Positions 1-6,932 of a stretch of 8,010 bases of DNA are shown in pieces; position 1 is the stretch's first letter, and each line of letters starts with the position of its first letter. The position numbers and the translations under genes were made by a program. The stretch lies in assembly GCA_020429465.1 (NCBI GenBank), contig JAGQLH010000060.1, positions 1-8,010 of the forward strand. Reading direction: 5' to 3'. This DNA is from Candidatus Dojkabacteria bacterium (lineage in GTDB: Bacteria > Patescibacteriota > Dojkabacteria > B142 > WJKM01). The notes under the pieces were generated by a model. That model saw only the letters and a program-made list of their open reading frames with translations, did not search any database and was not told where the DNA came from.

Positions 1-1133
1 TCACCCCACCCATGGTCGTCTGATTCGAAATTATTTTCCTCACTTTCTTCTAGTGTTTCGATTTTGTTATCTTTTCTCCAGTCAGCTGAAGGATAGTAAA
101 ACATGTGCCATCGGATTAAATTACTGATTCTATCTATTTCTGCATTACTGAAGCGTAGTCTTTTTAATATCTTTTTACTAACTTCAGCACCTTTCACATC
201 GTGGCCATAAAAGTGCACATTTCCATCGGAGTCGGTCGTTTTTGTATATGCTTTTCCGATGTCATGAAGTAAAGCGGCGACTTTTATATTGTCTTCTGCT
301 AAGTCCATGGTTTTAAGAGAATGTTCAAAAACATCTTGGTCATGCCATTCTGGTTGATTGATTCCTTTAGTTTTAATAAGTTCAGGTATAACAAAATCGA
401 GAAGATTTAATTCATCAAGTAGTCTGATCCCAGTTGAGGGATTTTTGGAATGCATTAGTATCTTTAAAAATTCATCACGTATACGTTCCATCGAAATCAT
501 TTCTGCAATATTTTTTGAAACTTTAATCGCTTCTTTTGTGTCTTCTGCTATGGTGAAGTTTAGCTCAGATGCAAATCTGCACGCCCTAAAAGCCCTAAGG
601 CCATCTTCTTTGAACCTTTCATAAGGATCTCCTACTGTTCTGATAACTTTATTTAATAAGTCATCTATGCCGTTATGGTGATCATCTAGGTCATTAACCT
701 CAATGAATTTATCGCTGTCAGTTAGTACAGTGTTTAGGTCTAGGGCAAGTGCATTTATTGTGAAGTCTCTGCGAGAAAGGTCTGATTCAATAGTTTTTGA
801 AAATTCAACTGATGTTGGCCAACGACCACCAAAGTAGTCTTCATCTTTTCTAAATGTTGTGACATCAACATCATATCTTTCTCCGTATTCATCCTCAGCA
901 ACAACAATAATGTTTCCAAATTTAGAACCTGTGGTAATTGATTTTGGGAATAGGGATGTAACTTCCTCTGGTAAAGCGTTTGTTGCAATATCAAAATCCT
1001 TTGTATTCTTTTCTAATAATAAATCTCTAACAGCTCCACCTACGAGATATGCAGAATAACCGCTGTCGATAAGCGTTTTTGCTGTACTCTTAACGTATGT
1101 TGGTATTCTATTAGTAGGAAAACCGATTCCCAT
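1..1133 (-). CDS. cca: CCA tRNA nucleotidyltransferase with HD domain, C-terminus cut by the left edge
   Basis: A minus-strand frame is open from ATG at 1133 to the window edge (377 codons and no stop), so the protein is partial at its C-terminus. Seen: the class II nucleotidyltransferase signature GGAVRDLLL (residues 32-40) followed by DFDIAT (46-51), where D46 and D48 are the likely metal ligands; RRDFTINALA (121-130); a head/neck segment with DPYERFKEDGLRAFRACRFA (169-188); and ERIRDEFLKIL (216-226). An HD phosphohydrolase domain follows, with H271, LLHDIGK (288-294) and H311. The family adds or repairs the 3' CCA of tRNAs in the cytoplasm; the HD domain is linked to phosphatase or phosphodiesterase activity in relatives. 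HD-type enzymes are usually 450-480 residues, so perhaps 80-100 are missing. Poly(A) polymerase is the main alternative, since the two share motifs, but the HD fusion favours CCA addition. The gene is divergent from ychF. No Shine-Dalgarno precedes the start. Confidence 0.93.
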   Translation of the reverse strand, partial: MGIGFPTNRIPTYVKSTAKTLIDSGYSAYLVGGAVRDLLLEKNTKDFDIATNALPEEVTSLFPKSITTGSKFGNIIVVAEDEYGERYDVDVTTFRKDEDYFGGRWPTSVEFSKTIESDLSRRDFTINALALDLNTVLTDSDKFIEVNDLDDHHNGIDDLLNKVIRTVGDPYERFKEDGLRAFRACRFASELNFTIAEDTKEAIKVSKNIAEMISMERIRDEFLKILMHSKNPSTGIRLLDELNLLDFVIPELIKTKGINQPEWHDQDVFEHSLKTMDLAEDNIKVAALLHDIGKAYTKTTDSDGNVHFYGHDVKGAEVSKKILKRLRFSNAEIDRISNLIRWHMFYYPSADWRKDNKIETLEESEENNFESDDHGWG

Positions 1134-1163
1134 AAATACTAGCGTGAAACATTTTCTATTCAA

Positions 1164-1169
1164 AGTATA
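1164..1169 (-). promoter_or_regulatory. Putative -10 box for cca
   Basis: The minus strand reads TATACT here, which would place a transcript start near 1157, about 24 bases before the cca start. The box lies in the palindrome AGTATACT (1164-1171), so it reads the same on both strands. No good -35 is visible at 16-18 bases. A second AT-rich box, TATAAA (minus, 1182-1177), is an alternative. Confidence 0.35.
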
Positions 1170-1226
1170 CTTGAAATTTATACTTACGGGAAGCCTTTTT
1201 TTGTATTCTTGTTGAGTGAGTTGGGA

Positions 1227-1232
1227 TATAAT
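1227..1232 (+). promoter_or_regulatory. Putative -10 box for ychF
   Basis: A perfect TATAAT lies 34 bases upstream of the chosen ychF start and predicts transcription from about 1239. The only -35-like element is TTGTAT (1201-1206) at a long 20-base spacing. A start here would exclude the upstream in-frame ATG at 1216 from the mRNA, which supports the 1267 start codon. Confidence 0.5.
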
Positions 1233-1266
1233 TGCCTACATAAATTTACTTCCAAATATAATTACT

Positions 1267-2337
1267 ATGAATTTATCAATAGGAATAGTTGGTTTACCAA
1301 ATGTAGGTAAATCGACACTTTTTAATGCATTAACAAACTCAACTGTTGAAGCACAAAATTATCCTTTTTGTACTATAGAACCCAATAAAGGAATTGTGCC
1401 GATTAAAGATTCTCGTTTAGATAAATTGGCGGAAATTGAGAAATCTAAAAGAAAAGTAAACGCTGTAGTCGAGTTTGTTGATATAGCGGGTCTTGTAAAA
1501 GGGGCAGCTACAGGTGCTGGTCTAGGTAATCAATTCCTATCACACATTCGAGAAGTTGCTGCAATAGCTCATGTAGTAAGAGACTTTGAGGATGATAATA
1601 TTATCCACGTGGATGGAAAGATCGATCCCACTAGTGATATTGAGACGATAGAGTTGGAGCTTATTCTAAAGGATATCGAAACGTTACAAAAAAGAATGGC
1701 AACTATTCAGGCAAAAGCTCGGTCCGATAAGAAGGCTATGCAGGAGTATGAGTGGATGGATGGTTTATTAAAACATTTGGAAAGTGGGCAGCGTGCATTC
1801 GATTATGATTCCGAAGGAATATCTGAGGAGGTGATAATTGCTCGGAAATCAATGTGTTTATTAACAGATAAACCCCAACTATACATTATTAACAAAAGGA
1901 TTGAGAATGAGAATGATACGAAAAGCTCTCTGACGACAAAGCCTAATATAGCAATGGATATTAAGTTAGAGTATGAACTAAGTCAGTTAGATGATGAAGA
2001 AAAAAAAGAGTACTTAAGTGAATTTAATTTAGAATACACAGGACTTGAACGTTTAACGAGGGCATGCTTTGAATTACTTGGTTTATGTAACTTCTTTACT
2101 GCCGGTGAGCAAGAATCCCGTTCATGGACTATACAGCTTGACACGAAGGCACAAGGTGCAGCAGGGGCCATTCATACTGATTTTGCAAAGAATTTCATCG
2201 CAGCAGATGTAGTCTCATATGAAAGTTTTGTAGAATTTAATGGTTGGAATGGGGCTCGTGAACATGGAAAGGTGCGGCTTGAAGGTAAGGATTATGTAGT
2301 TAAAGACGGGGATATTATAATTTTTAAACATAACTAG
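1267..2337 (+). CDS. ychF: YchF/Ola1-family ribosome-associated ATPase
   Basis: This encodes a 356-residue protein of the Obg-related YchF family, whose members bind ribosomes and hydrolyse ATP rather than GTP. Seen: G1 P-loop GLPNVGKST (9-17), NYPFCTIEPN (31-40), G3 DIAGLVKG (72-79), GLGNQFLSHIRE (85-96), a coiled helical insertion around 125-175, and a C-terminal TGS domain (about 274-356) with FTAGEQESRSWTI, GAAGAIHTDF and EGKDYVVKDGDI. Family proteins are about 360-365 residues. The in-frame ATG at 1216 would add 17 residues but lies upstream of the TATAAT box at 1227, and family N-termini begin just before the IVGLPNVGKST segment, so 1267 is preferred. Odd: the NxxE element that confers ATP preference appears as NKRIE (N209-E213), one residue longer, and the G5-like segment reads DIKLE (231-235). 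No Shine-Dalgarno is present. It lies 80 bases upstream of rpsF and ends in TAG. Confidence 0.96.
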   Translation: MNLSIGIVGLPNVGKSTLFNALTNSTVEAQNYPFCTIEPNKGIVPIKDSRLDKLAEIEKSKRKVNAVVEFVDIAGLVKGAATGAGLGNQFLSHIREVAAIAHVVRDFEDDNIIHVDGKIDPTSDIETIELELILKDIETLQKRMATIQAKARSDKKAMQEYEWMDGLLKHLESGQRAFDYDSEGISEEVIIARKSMCLLTDKPQLYIINKRIENENDTKSSLTTKPNIAMDIKLEYELSQLDDEEKKEYLSEFNLEYTGLERLTRACFELLGLCNFFTAGEQESRSWTIQLDTKAQGAAGAIHTDFAKNFIAADVVSYESFVEFNGWNGAREHGKVRLEGKDYVVKDGDIIIFKHN

Positions 2338-2376
2338 GTTTAAAATTTAAAATTCCTAATGATTTTTTAAACGTAA

Positions 2377-2387
2377 TATGATATGAT
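2377..2387 (+). promoter_or_regulatory. Putative -10 region for rpsF-ssb-rpsR
   Basis: Two overlapping TATGAT hexamers (2377-2382 and 2382-2387) lie 30-40 bases before the chosen rpsF start. No convincing -35 is visible, so read-through from ychF may also supply this operon. The box would give a leader of roughly 20-30 bases. Confidence 0.3.
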
Positions 2388-2417
2388 CAACATGTTTCGA
2401 ATTTTATGTATATGTCT

Positions 2418-2705
2418 ATGAAATATGAATTAATGGTAATTCTAAAGCCATTACTACCGGAAGATGTAAAGTCCAAACTAATTACCGATGTGGAAGATCT
2501 TGTAAAAGGTCTTGGCGGAAAAGTTGGTGCATCTGATGTGTGGGGTAAGCGACATCTAGCATACCCAATTAATAGCCATGAAGAAGGGTATTATATTGTA
2601 TATAACATTGAACTTCCAGGCGATAAGGCACAAGAGTTCGATAGAAAGTTGAAGCTTACTGATGGAGTACTTCGTTCGCTGCGTGTCAAAGAGGAAGAAC
2701 TTTAG
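2418..2705 (+). CDS. rpsF: 30S ribosomal protein bS6
   Basis: A 95-residue bS6, the small ribosomal protein that pairs with bS18 on the 30S platform. Seen: the typical start MKYELMVILKP, a ferredoxin-like pattern, and the conserved WGKRHLAYPI (about residues 43-52) followed by EGYYIVYNIELPG and LKLTDGVLRSLRV near the end. Three in-frame ATGs compete (2406, 2412, 2418). The family usually begins Met-(Arg/Lys)-x-Tyr-Glu, which fits 2418; the others would add two or four residues. No ribosome-binding site discriminates between them. The C-terminus is short and ends in acidic EEEL, like forms without a long tail. It is the first gene of rpsF-ssb-rpsR, with 56 bases before ssb, and stops at TAG. 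Confidence 0.95.
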   Translation: MKYELMVILKPLLPEDVKSKLITDVEDLVKGLGGKVGASDVWGKRHLAYPINSHEEGYYIVYNIELPGDKAQEFDRKLKLTDGVLRSLRVKEEEL

Positions 2706-2728
2706 AAGTTACATTTCTATCAGAATAG

Positions 2729-2734
2729 TATACT
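2729..2734 (+). promoter_or_regulatory. Putative internal -10 box for ssb
   Basis: TATACT sits in the AGTATACT palindrome (2727-2734), 27 bases before ssb. The same octamer occurs upstream of cca. The best -35-like hexamer, GTTACA (2708-2713), is at a short 15-base spacing. It could give ssb and rpsR transcription independent of rpsF. Confidence 0.3.
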
Positions 2735-2761
2735 GAATTTTATTTTTTATATGACGTAGGT

Positions 2762-3265
2762 ATGTCTACAGCAAGATCTCTCAATAGAGTTTCAATCATT
2801 GGAAACCTTACAAGACCTCCAGTTCTAAGGAAGACTGGTAATGGTGCTGTGGTTGGTACATTTGGAGTTGCTACAAATGCTACTTGGAAAGATTCAGATG
2901 GTAATCTTCAGGAGCGTGCAGAATTTCATAATATTGTTGCATGGAACAAACTAGCGGAAATTTGTGCTCAAATCTTAAATACTGGAATGCTTGTATATCT
3001 TGATGGTGAATTAAGAACACGTGCATGGAATGATGAAAATAATAAAAAACATTTCAGAACAGAAATTAAGATTAATGATATGAAGCTTCTTGACGCTAAA
3101 GATAAAAAAGGAACTGGAATGGATGTTGCTTTTGAGGCTGGTGAAAATGAATCTGATGACTATGGTGATATGGATGGTGAAGATTCGTCGACAGGAAGTA
3201 ATGCTTCAGATGATGACGATGTAGTAGATGAAGAAACTCAGAAAGAAGCAGATGACCTTTTTTAA
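2762..3265 (+). CDS. ssb: Single-stranded DNA-binding protein
   Basis: A 167-residue SSB, which coats single-stranded DNA during replication, repair and recombination and recruits partner enzymes. Seen: an OB-fold domain (about 1-112) with SLNRVSIIGNLTRPPVLR near the start, the F-x-V-A-T segment GTFGVATN, EFHNIVAWNKLAEIC and GMLVYLDGELRTRAW. After about residue 117 comes a low-complexity linker rich in Asp, Glu, Gly and Ser, ending EADDLF. Bacterial SSBs normally end DDDIPF; here the Asp pair and final Phe remain but the Pro is missing and Leu replaces Ile. The linker is strongly acidic, unlike the Gln/Gly-rich linkers of many SSBs. It lies between rpsF and rpsR, a classic arrangement, with 29 bases to rpsR. 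An AGG touches the start codon too closely to serve as a ribosome-binding site. Confidence 0.96.
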   Translation: MSTARSLNRVSIIGNLTRPPVLRKTGNGAVVGTFGVATNATWKDSDGNLQERAEFHNIVAWNKLAEICAQILNTGMLVYLDGELRTRAWNDENNKKHFRTEIKINDMKLLDAKDKKGTGMDVAFEAGENESDDYGDMDGEDSSTGSNASDDDDVVDEETQKEADDLF

Positions 3266-3294
3266 ATTTAAGTATTAATTAAGTTACGAGAAAA

Positions 3295-3537
3295 ATGGCT
3301 AAAAAGAGAAAGACAAAGAGAAAATTTCCACCTCAAAATTTAACTTGTCCTTTTGGGAAGAAACCTGAAAAGATCGATTATAAAGATGTACATACTCTTA
3401 AGAAGTATATTACAACTCGAGGTAGAATATTGCCAAGTTCACGAACTGGCGTTTCTCCACGATGTCAACGTAAGTTAGCTCTTTCAATTAAACGAGCGCG
3501 TTATATGGCGTTATTACCATATAATCAAATAATTTAA
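3295..3537 (+). CDS. rpsR: 30S ribosomal protein bS18
   Basis: An 80-residue bS18, partner of bS6 on the 30S platform. Seen: a basic N-terminus (KKRKTKRK), then the conserved core IDYKDVHTLKKYIT (27-40), GRILPSSRTG (43-52), QRKLALSIKRARYMALLPY (58-76). In zinc-type bS18 the ligands fall at positions equivalent to 18, 21, 54 and 57 (C-x2-C and C-x2-H). Here these are C18, G21, S54 and C57, so only two possible ligands remain and a normal zinc site is unlikely. The full length and intact core argue for a functional protein. It is the last gene of the operon and is followed by a terminator. A weak GAG four bases before the ATG is the only hint of a ribosome-binding site. Confidence 0.96.
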   Translation: MAKKRKTKRKFPPQNLTCPFGKKPEKIDYKDVHTLKKYITTRGRILPSSRTGVSPRCQRKLALSIKRARYMALLPYNQII

Positions 3538-3556
3538 GATACTTAAATGGTATCTT
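3536..3556 (+). other. Small hairpin at the rpsR stop codon
   Basis: AAGATAC (3536-3542) pairs perfectly with GTATCTT (3550-3556) across a 7-base loop, and overlaps the TAA stop of rpsR. An uninterrupted T tract begins about 12 bases later (around 3568). It is too AT-rich and too far from the T tract to be a sure terminator, but it may act with the stronger hairpin just downstream. Confidence 0.4.
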
Positions 3557-3576
3557 TGATAAAATTGTTTTTTTTT

Positions 3577-3605
3577 AAAAGATCCTCATACATGAGGATC
3601 TTTTT
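3577..3605 (+). terminator. Intrinsic terminator after rpsF-ssb-rpsR
   Basis: AAAAGATCCTC (3577-3587) pairs with GAGGATCTTTT (3594-3604) around a short ATACAT loop, and a run of five T follows the GC-containing stem. Because the loop is itself self-complementary, the repeat is perfect over 13 bases per arm. A run of T precedes the left arm, so the structure could also stop transcription on the minus strand. It separates the ribosomal protein operon from the protease gene. Confidence 0.9.
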
Positions 3606-3641
3606 GCTATTATAGAGAGTTGTATTTTATTGATTTAAGTC

Positions 3642-4904
3642 ATGGATTTTAACCAAAAACATTCAGTTGAGGAAGTGAAAAAAGGAAATTCTTATTCCAA
3701 TATTTTACTCGTTGCAATAATAATATGTATTATTTTTTCCGGAGGTTTTATATTTGGTAGTATTTCTGCAAAAATACAAGTAAAGAAGCAATTTGATACT
3801 ACAATCCAAGGGCCTAATCTTTCAGAGGTAGGTATTTTTCCGATTTATCAACAGGTATGGAATACTATACAAAACGAATATCTCTTTCAAGAGCTTGATT
3901 ATAATGACCTGGTGTATGGGAGTATACAAGGGCTTGTGAGTTCTTTAGGAGATAATTATAGTGCATTCTTAACTCCAACGCAGAATGAAGCCCATCAAAA
4001 TAGTAATGCAAGTAAATACCAGGGAATTGGGGTAATTCTCAGGTATGATGAAGTTTCCGGTTATACGTTTGTTGAAACACCGCTTCCAGGCTACCCAGCA
4101 ACAAATGCAGGTATTAGAGCTGGTGATTTTATCGTTGAGGTTGATGGAAAGGATATGCAGGATTTAAGATCTGCTGAAGTAGCGCAACATATTCTAGGGG
4201 AAGCTAATACTGATGTGACAATAAAATTTTTTAGGAAAGATGAGAATGACTTTTTTGATAGGACAATTACTCGTGCATTCATAGATTTGGATAATATTGA
4301 GTATGCATTTCTTGATAATGGAATTGTCCACATAGAGATACATCAGTTTACAGAAAGCAGTGTCGCCGAATTCAAGCAATCATGGAACGAAATTGTAGAT
4401 GAAATTGTTACTAATAGTCCACGTGGAATTATTCTAGATTTAAGAAACAATCCTGGAGGATATGTATCTGCAGCTACTTATGTGATTGAGGAATTTCTAT
4501 CCCAAGGTACTATTGTCCTAAGAGAGGAGACAAGAGATGGTGAAGCACTTGAGGTCACAACTCTAAGAAACGGTAGGCTAGGGGGCACACCTTTAATTGT
4601 ATTGGTAAATGGGGGGAGTGCATCCGCATCAGAAATAGTTGCTGGGGCTTTGCAAGATCATCAAAGAGCCGACTTAGTAGGAACACAAACAGTAGGGAAA
4701 GGAGTAGAGCAGAAAATAATCGAGCTTCCAGATGGGTCAGCGCTCCACTTAGTATTTAAACGGTGGCTAACTCCAAATGGACATTTCGTCACAAATGAAG
4801 ATCCATTGCAGCCAGATTTTCAGGTAGAGGTAACTGAAGAAGACATTATAAATGAGCAGGATCCACAATTAGAGAAGGCATTAGAACTACTTAGTTCTAT
4901 GTAG
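3642..4904 (+). CDS. Membrane-anchored PDZ/S41 C-terminal processing peptidase
   Basis: A 420-residue serine protease of the CtpA/Prc type (MEROPS S41A), which cleaves proteins outside the cytoplasmic membrane after PDZ recognition of C-termini. Seen: a short polar N-terminus with Lys13-14, one hydrophobic helix (about 20-39), a helical region (60-125), a PDZ domain (about 126-210) containing GIRAGDFIVEVDGKDM, then the peptidase domain with RGIILDLRNNPGG (261-273) and GGSASASEI (324-332). By alignment with E. coli Prc residues S430, D441 and K455, the catalytic Ser is S328 and the Lys is K353 (GKG at 352-354), with D339 also conserved. No clear signal peptidase site follows the helix, so it is probably anchored. 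Its own promoter may be TATTAT at 3608-3613, just after the terminator. No Shine-Dalgarno is visible. The last 18 bases overlap convergent prmC. ctpA would be a reasonable name, but the substrate is unknown. Confidence 0.95.
   Translation: MDFNQKHSVEEVKKGNSYSNILLVAIIICIIFSGGFIFGSISAKIQVKKQFDTTIQGPNLSEVGIFPIYQQVWNTIQNEYLFQELDYNDLVYGSIQGLVSSLGDNYSAFLTPTQNEAHQNSNASKYQGIGVILRYDEVSGYTFVETPLPGYPATNAGIRAGDFIVEVDGKDMQDLRSAEVAQHILGEANTDVTIKFFRKDENDFFDRTITRAFIDLDNIEYAFLDNGIVHIEIHQFTESSVAEFKQSWNEIVDEIVTNSPRGIILDLRNNPGGYVSAATYVIEEFLSQGTIVLREETRDGEALEVTTLRNGRLGGTPLIVLVNGGSASASEIVAGALQDHQRADLVGTQTVGKGVEQKIIELPDGSALHLVFKRWLTPNGHFVTNEDPLQPDFQVEVTEEDIINEQDPQLEKALELLSSM
4882..4899. repeat. Perfect inverted repeat in the convergent protease/prmC overlap
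   Basis: TAGAACTA (4882-4889) is followed after two bases by its exact reverse complement TAGTTCTA (4892-4899). The repeat lies inside the 18-base overlap region of two convergent genes and includes the prmC stop codon. A realistic RNA hairpin has 7 pairs and a 4-base loop. No T tract follows on either strand, so it is not a standard terminator, yet no other terminator is visible between these genes. Confidence 0.55.
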
Positions 4905-5810
4905 GGTGAGGAAACGTATTCTTCCCGTTAGGTCAGGTAAGAATTTGTAGTGAAAATTATAATTCTTCGAATATTCGTTTAGTAATTCTCTGAGTGAGTT
5001 TTCTGACTCTTCATAAATCTCGAGAATAAACGCAGAATTATTTTTTGTATATGGCCAAACCTCTTCTACTATTCTTTTAATTAGACTATTACCATCTTTT
5101 CCTCCATCTAATGCAATTTCTGGTTCATGTTGAACCAATGAGGGGAGATCTTTAAGTCTGCTACTAGGAATGTATGGAGGATTTGAAACTATCAAATCAT
5201 ATCTTTGTTTGCTAAGTAGGCCATTTTCTTCTTTATTAAAGGGTGTGTAGATGTCGGCATGAATAAAATTGAAGGGTGTATTTGATTGATCATTTATCAA
5301 GTGGTTTAGATTTTTCTTTGCAATGTGTAGGGCATTCTCTGAAATATCGGTAGCTATAAAAGTAATTTCTCGATTTTCTGAATAATGTTTACTTACAAGT
5401 TGACTAGCAATACTAATAGAAATACATCCAGTTCCTGTCCCAATTTCAAGTATCGATATGTTCTTCTTTGAAGGAGGATAGGAATTTATTTCAGTGAGTG
5501 CTAGATCGACTAATAATTCTGTCTCCGGACGAGGAATTAATGTGTCTGGAGAAACGTAAAATTTATCATTATAAAAGTATCTGTACCCAATAATATAATC
5601 TATTGGATACCCTAATAATCTCTTCTTGACTAATTCTAGTGCTTTATTTTCTACCGCAGTAGGGATTTCCTTTGAAGAGAGTAGTACTAACTCTTCTTTA
5701 GTACAATTCAAAACATAACAAAGAAGTAATTTTACTTCTAAGTCCGGAGATTCAGAAACTTCTCTTAGCTTTAAATAAAGAGATTCTTCTAGTTTGTCTA
5801 CAGTAGTCAT
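4887..5810 (-). CDS. prmC: Peptide chain release factor N5-glutamine methyltransferase
   Basis: A 307-residue PrmC (HemK), which uses S-adenosylmethionine to methylate the Gln of the GGQ motif in release factors 1 and 2, raising termination efficiency. Seen: an N-terminal helical substrate-binding domain (about 1-85), LIPRPETELLVD (91-102), the SAM-binding ILEIGTGTGC (120-129), acidic TDIS (154-157), and the catalytic NPPY (210-213) followed by the family-typical HEPEIALDGGKDG (228-240). These features and its place directly downstream of prfA distinguish it from PrmB or generic Rossmann methylases. Only 9 bases separate it from prfA, so translation is probably coupled; no Shine-Dalgarno is visible. 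It is about 20-30 residues longer than E. coli PrmC, in spacer segments such as 170-200. Its TAG stop lies inside the convergent protease gene. Confidence 0.96.
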   Translation of the reverse strand: MTTVDKLEESLYLKLREVSESPDLEVKLLLCYVLNCTKEELVLLSSKEIPTAVENKALELVKKRLLGYPIDYIIGYRYFYNDKFYVSPDTLIPRPETELLVDLALTEINSYPPSKKNISILEIGTGTGCISISIASQLVSKHYSENREITFIATDISENALHIAKKNLNHLINDQSNTPFNFIHADIYTPFNKEENGLLSKQRYDLIVSNPPYIPSSRLKDLPSLVQHEPEIALDGGKDGNSLIKRIVEEVWPYTKNNSAFILEIYEESENSLRELLNEYSKNYNFHYKFLPDLTGRIRFLTLHRTK

Positions 5811-5819
5811 GGATGTGGA

Positions 5820-6875
5820 TTATTGTGCACTTAGTATTTTGCTTGTTGTAGCTAGCACCTCTTCTAAGTTACCGTCAAGTATGCCTGCTAGATCATACCA
5901 AGACTCTTTTATTCTATGATCAGTTACTCTACTTTGGGGGAAATTATAAGTTCGAATTTTTGCTGATCTATCACCAGATTTGATTGATGATTGTCGAGCA
6001 TCTGAAAGCTCTTTTTGTCTTTTCTCTTCTTCAATTTCATAAAGTTTACTCTTAAGGATACTTAAGGCACGGGCTTTATTTTTGTGTTGTGATTTTTCAT
6101 CCTGACATGTAACTACGATTCCTGTTGGTGCATGGGTGATTCTAACAGCTGAGTCTGTAGTATTAACACTCTGTCCTCCAGGTCCACTTGATCTGTATAC
6201 ATCTATTTTCAAATCCTCGTCTTTTACTTCAATATCAATATCATCGACTTCTGGAAGTACAACTACTGATACAGCTGATGTATGTATCCGACCAGAGCTT
6301 TCGGTAGAAGGGACTCTTTGAACACGATGAACTCCATTCTCATATTTTAACTTTCCATACGCTCCATTTCCTGAAAGTATGAATATGATTTCTTTATAGC
6401 CACCATTTCCTGTTTTATTGGTACTTATTTGTTCCATTTTCAATCCGTGTGATTCTGCGTACCGGAGATACATTCGGTAGAGGTCACCTGCAAATAATGC
6501 AGCTTCTTCCCCACCTGTGCCCGCACGGATTTCCACAATTGCATTTCTTACATCATTTGGGTCAGATTCTGCAAGTAGTTCATGAAGGGAATCTGTTGCT
6601 TCTGTGAGTGATTCTTCGAGTAACTGCAGTTCTTCTTGGGCTAGTTCAAGCATATCCTTATCTGAACTATTTTCTATGATAGTCTTTGCCTCTTCAAGTT
6701 CCTGTTTGACAGTATTATATACTTTAATACCTTCAATAATGGGCATGAGTTGGGCAATTCGTGAAGAAATTTTTTGGAAGTCGCCTTGATTATGAAGTGA
6801 ATCGGGATTTGAAAGCTTTGTGTTAAGCTCGGTATATTCTTCGGTTAAATTTTTTAGTTCTTTTTCGTCAATCAT
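5820..6875 (-). CDS. prfA: Peptide chain release factor 1
   Basis: A 351-residue RF1, which recognises UAA and UAG in the ribosomal A site and triggers peptide release. Seen: a helical domain 1 (about 1-105), AIVEIRAGTGGEEAALFAGD (112-131), GGYKEIIF (158-165), the stop-codon recognition loop RVPSTESSGRIHTSA (187-201), the catalytic GPGGQSVN (231-238) with GGQ at 233-235, and GDRSAKIRTYNFPQSRVTDH (301-320). The PxT tripeptide is PST (189-191), the RF1 type and not the SPF of RF2, so it is RF1 despite being a little shorter than the usual 355-360. Gln235 is the expected PrmC target, and prmC follows after 9 bases. A hairpin holding a GGAGGG lies just before the start (6887-6910). All eight complete genes in the window end in TAA or TAG, the codons this factor reads. 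Confidence 0.97.
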   Translation of the reverse strand: MIDEKELKNLTEEYTELNTKLSNPDSLHNQGDFQKISSRIAQLMPIIEGIKVYNTVKQELEEAKTIIENSSDKDMLELAQEELQLLEESLTEATDSLHELLAESDPNDVRNAIVEIRAGTGGEEAALFAGDLYRMYLRYAESHGLKMEQISTNKTGNGGYKEIIFILSGNGAYGKLKYENGVHRVQRVPSTESSGRIHTSAVSVVVLPEVDDIDIEVKDEDLKIDVYRSSGPGGQSVNTTDSAVRITHAPTGIVVTCQDEKSQHKNKARALSILKSKLYEIEEEKRQKELSDARQSSIKSGDRSAKIRTYNFPQSRVTDHRIKESWYDLAGILDGNLEEVLATTSKILSAQ

Positions 6876-6886
6876 TTATGAATAGA

Positions 6887-6910
6887 AATCCCTCCGGGAG
6901 GGGAGGGATT
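6887..6910 (-). promoter_or_regulatory. Hairpin sequestering a GGAGGG upstream of prfA
   Basis: On the minus strand AATCCCTCC pairs with GGAGGGATT (9 perfect pairs, 6-base loop CCTCCC), ending 11 bases before the prfA ATG. The right arm is a strong Shine-Dalgarno-like GGAGGG, which lies about 14 bases from the ATG, farther than usual. Unfolding could expose it; folding would hide it. Only a broken U-rich run (UUUCUAUUC) follows, so a weak attenuator between rpmE and prfA is the other reading. It is by far the most GC-rich structure near any start codon here. Confidence 0.55.
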
Positions 6911-6932
6911 GAAATTTACAAAAAGAGATCTT

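Noticed and set aside
358..1059. Plus-strand and off-frame minus open frames inside the cca region
   Set aside because: They are shadows: the minus-strand cca frame carries all the family motifs continuously across the region.
1216..1266. In-frame upstream ATG that would lengthen YchF by 17 residues
   Set aside because: It precedes and contains the perfect TATAAT at 1227-1232, and YchF proteins start just before the P-loop.
2338..2372. Inverted repeat GTTTAAAA/TTTTAAAC after ychF as a terminator
   Set aside because: The stem is almost all A-T with a 19-base loop and no following T run; too weak to call, so ychF-rpsF read-through stays possible.
5820..6875. RF2 or a stalled-ribosome rescue hydrolase instead of RF1
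   Set aside because: The recognition tripeptide is PST, not SPF, and the codon-recognition domain is intact, unlike ArfB-type proteins.
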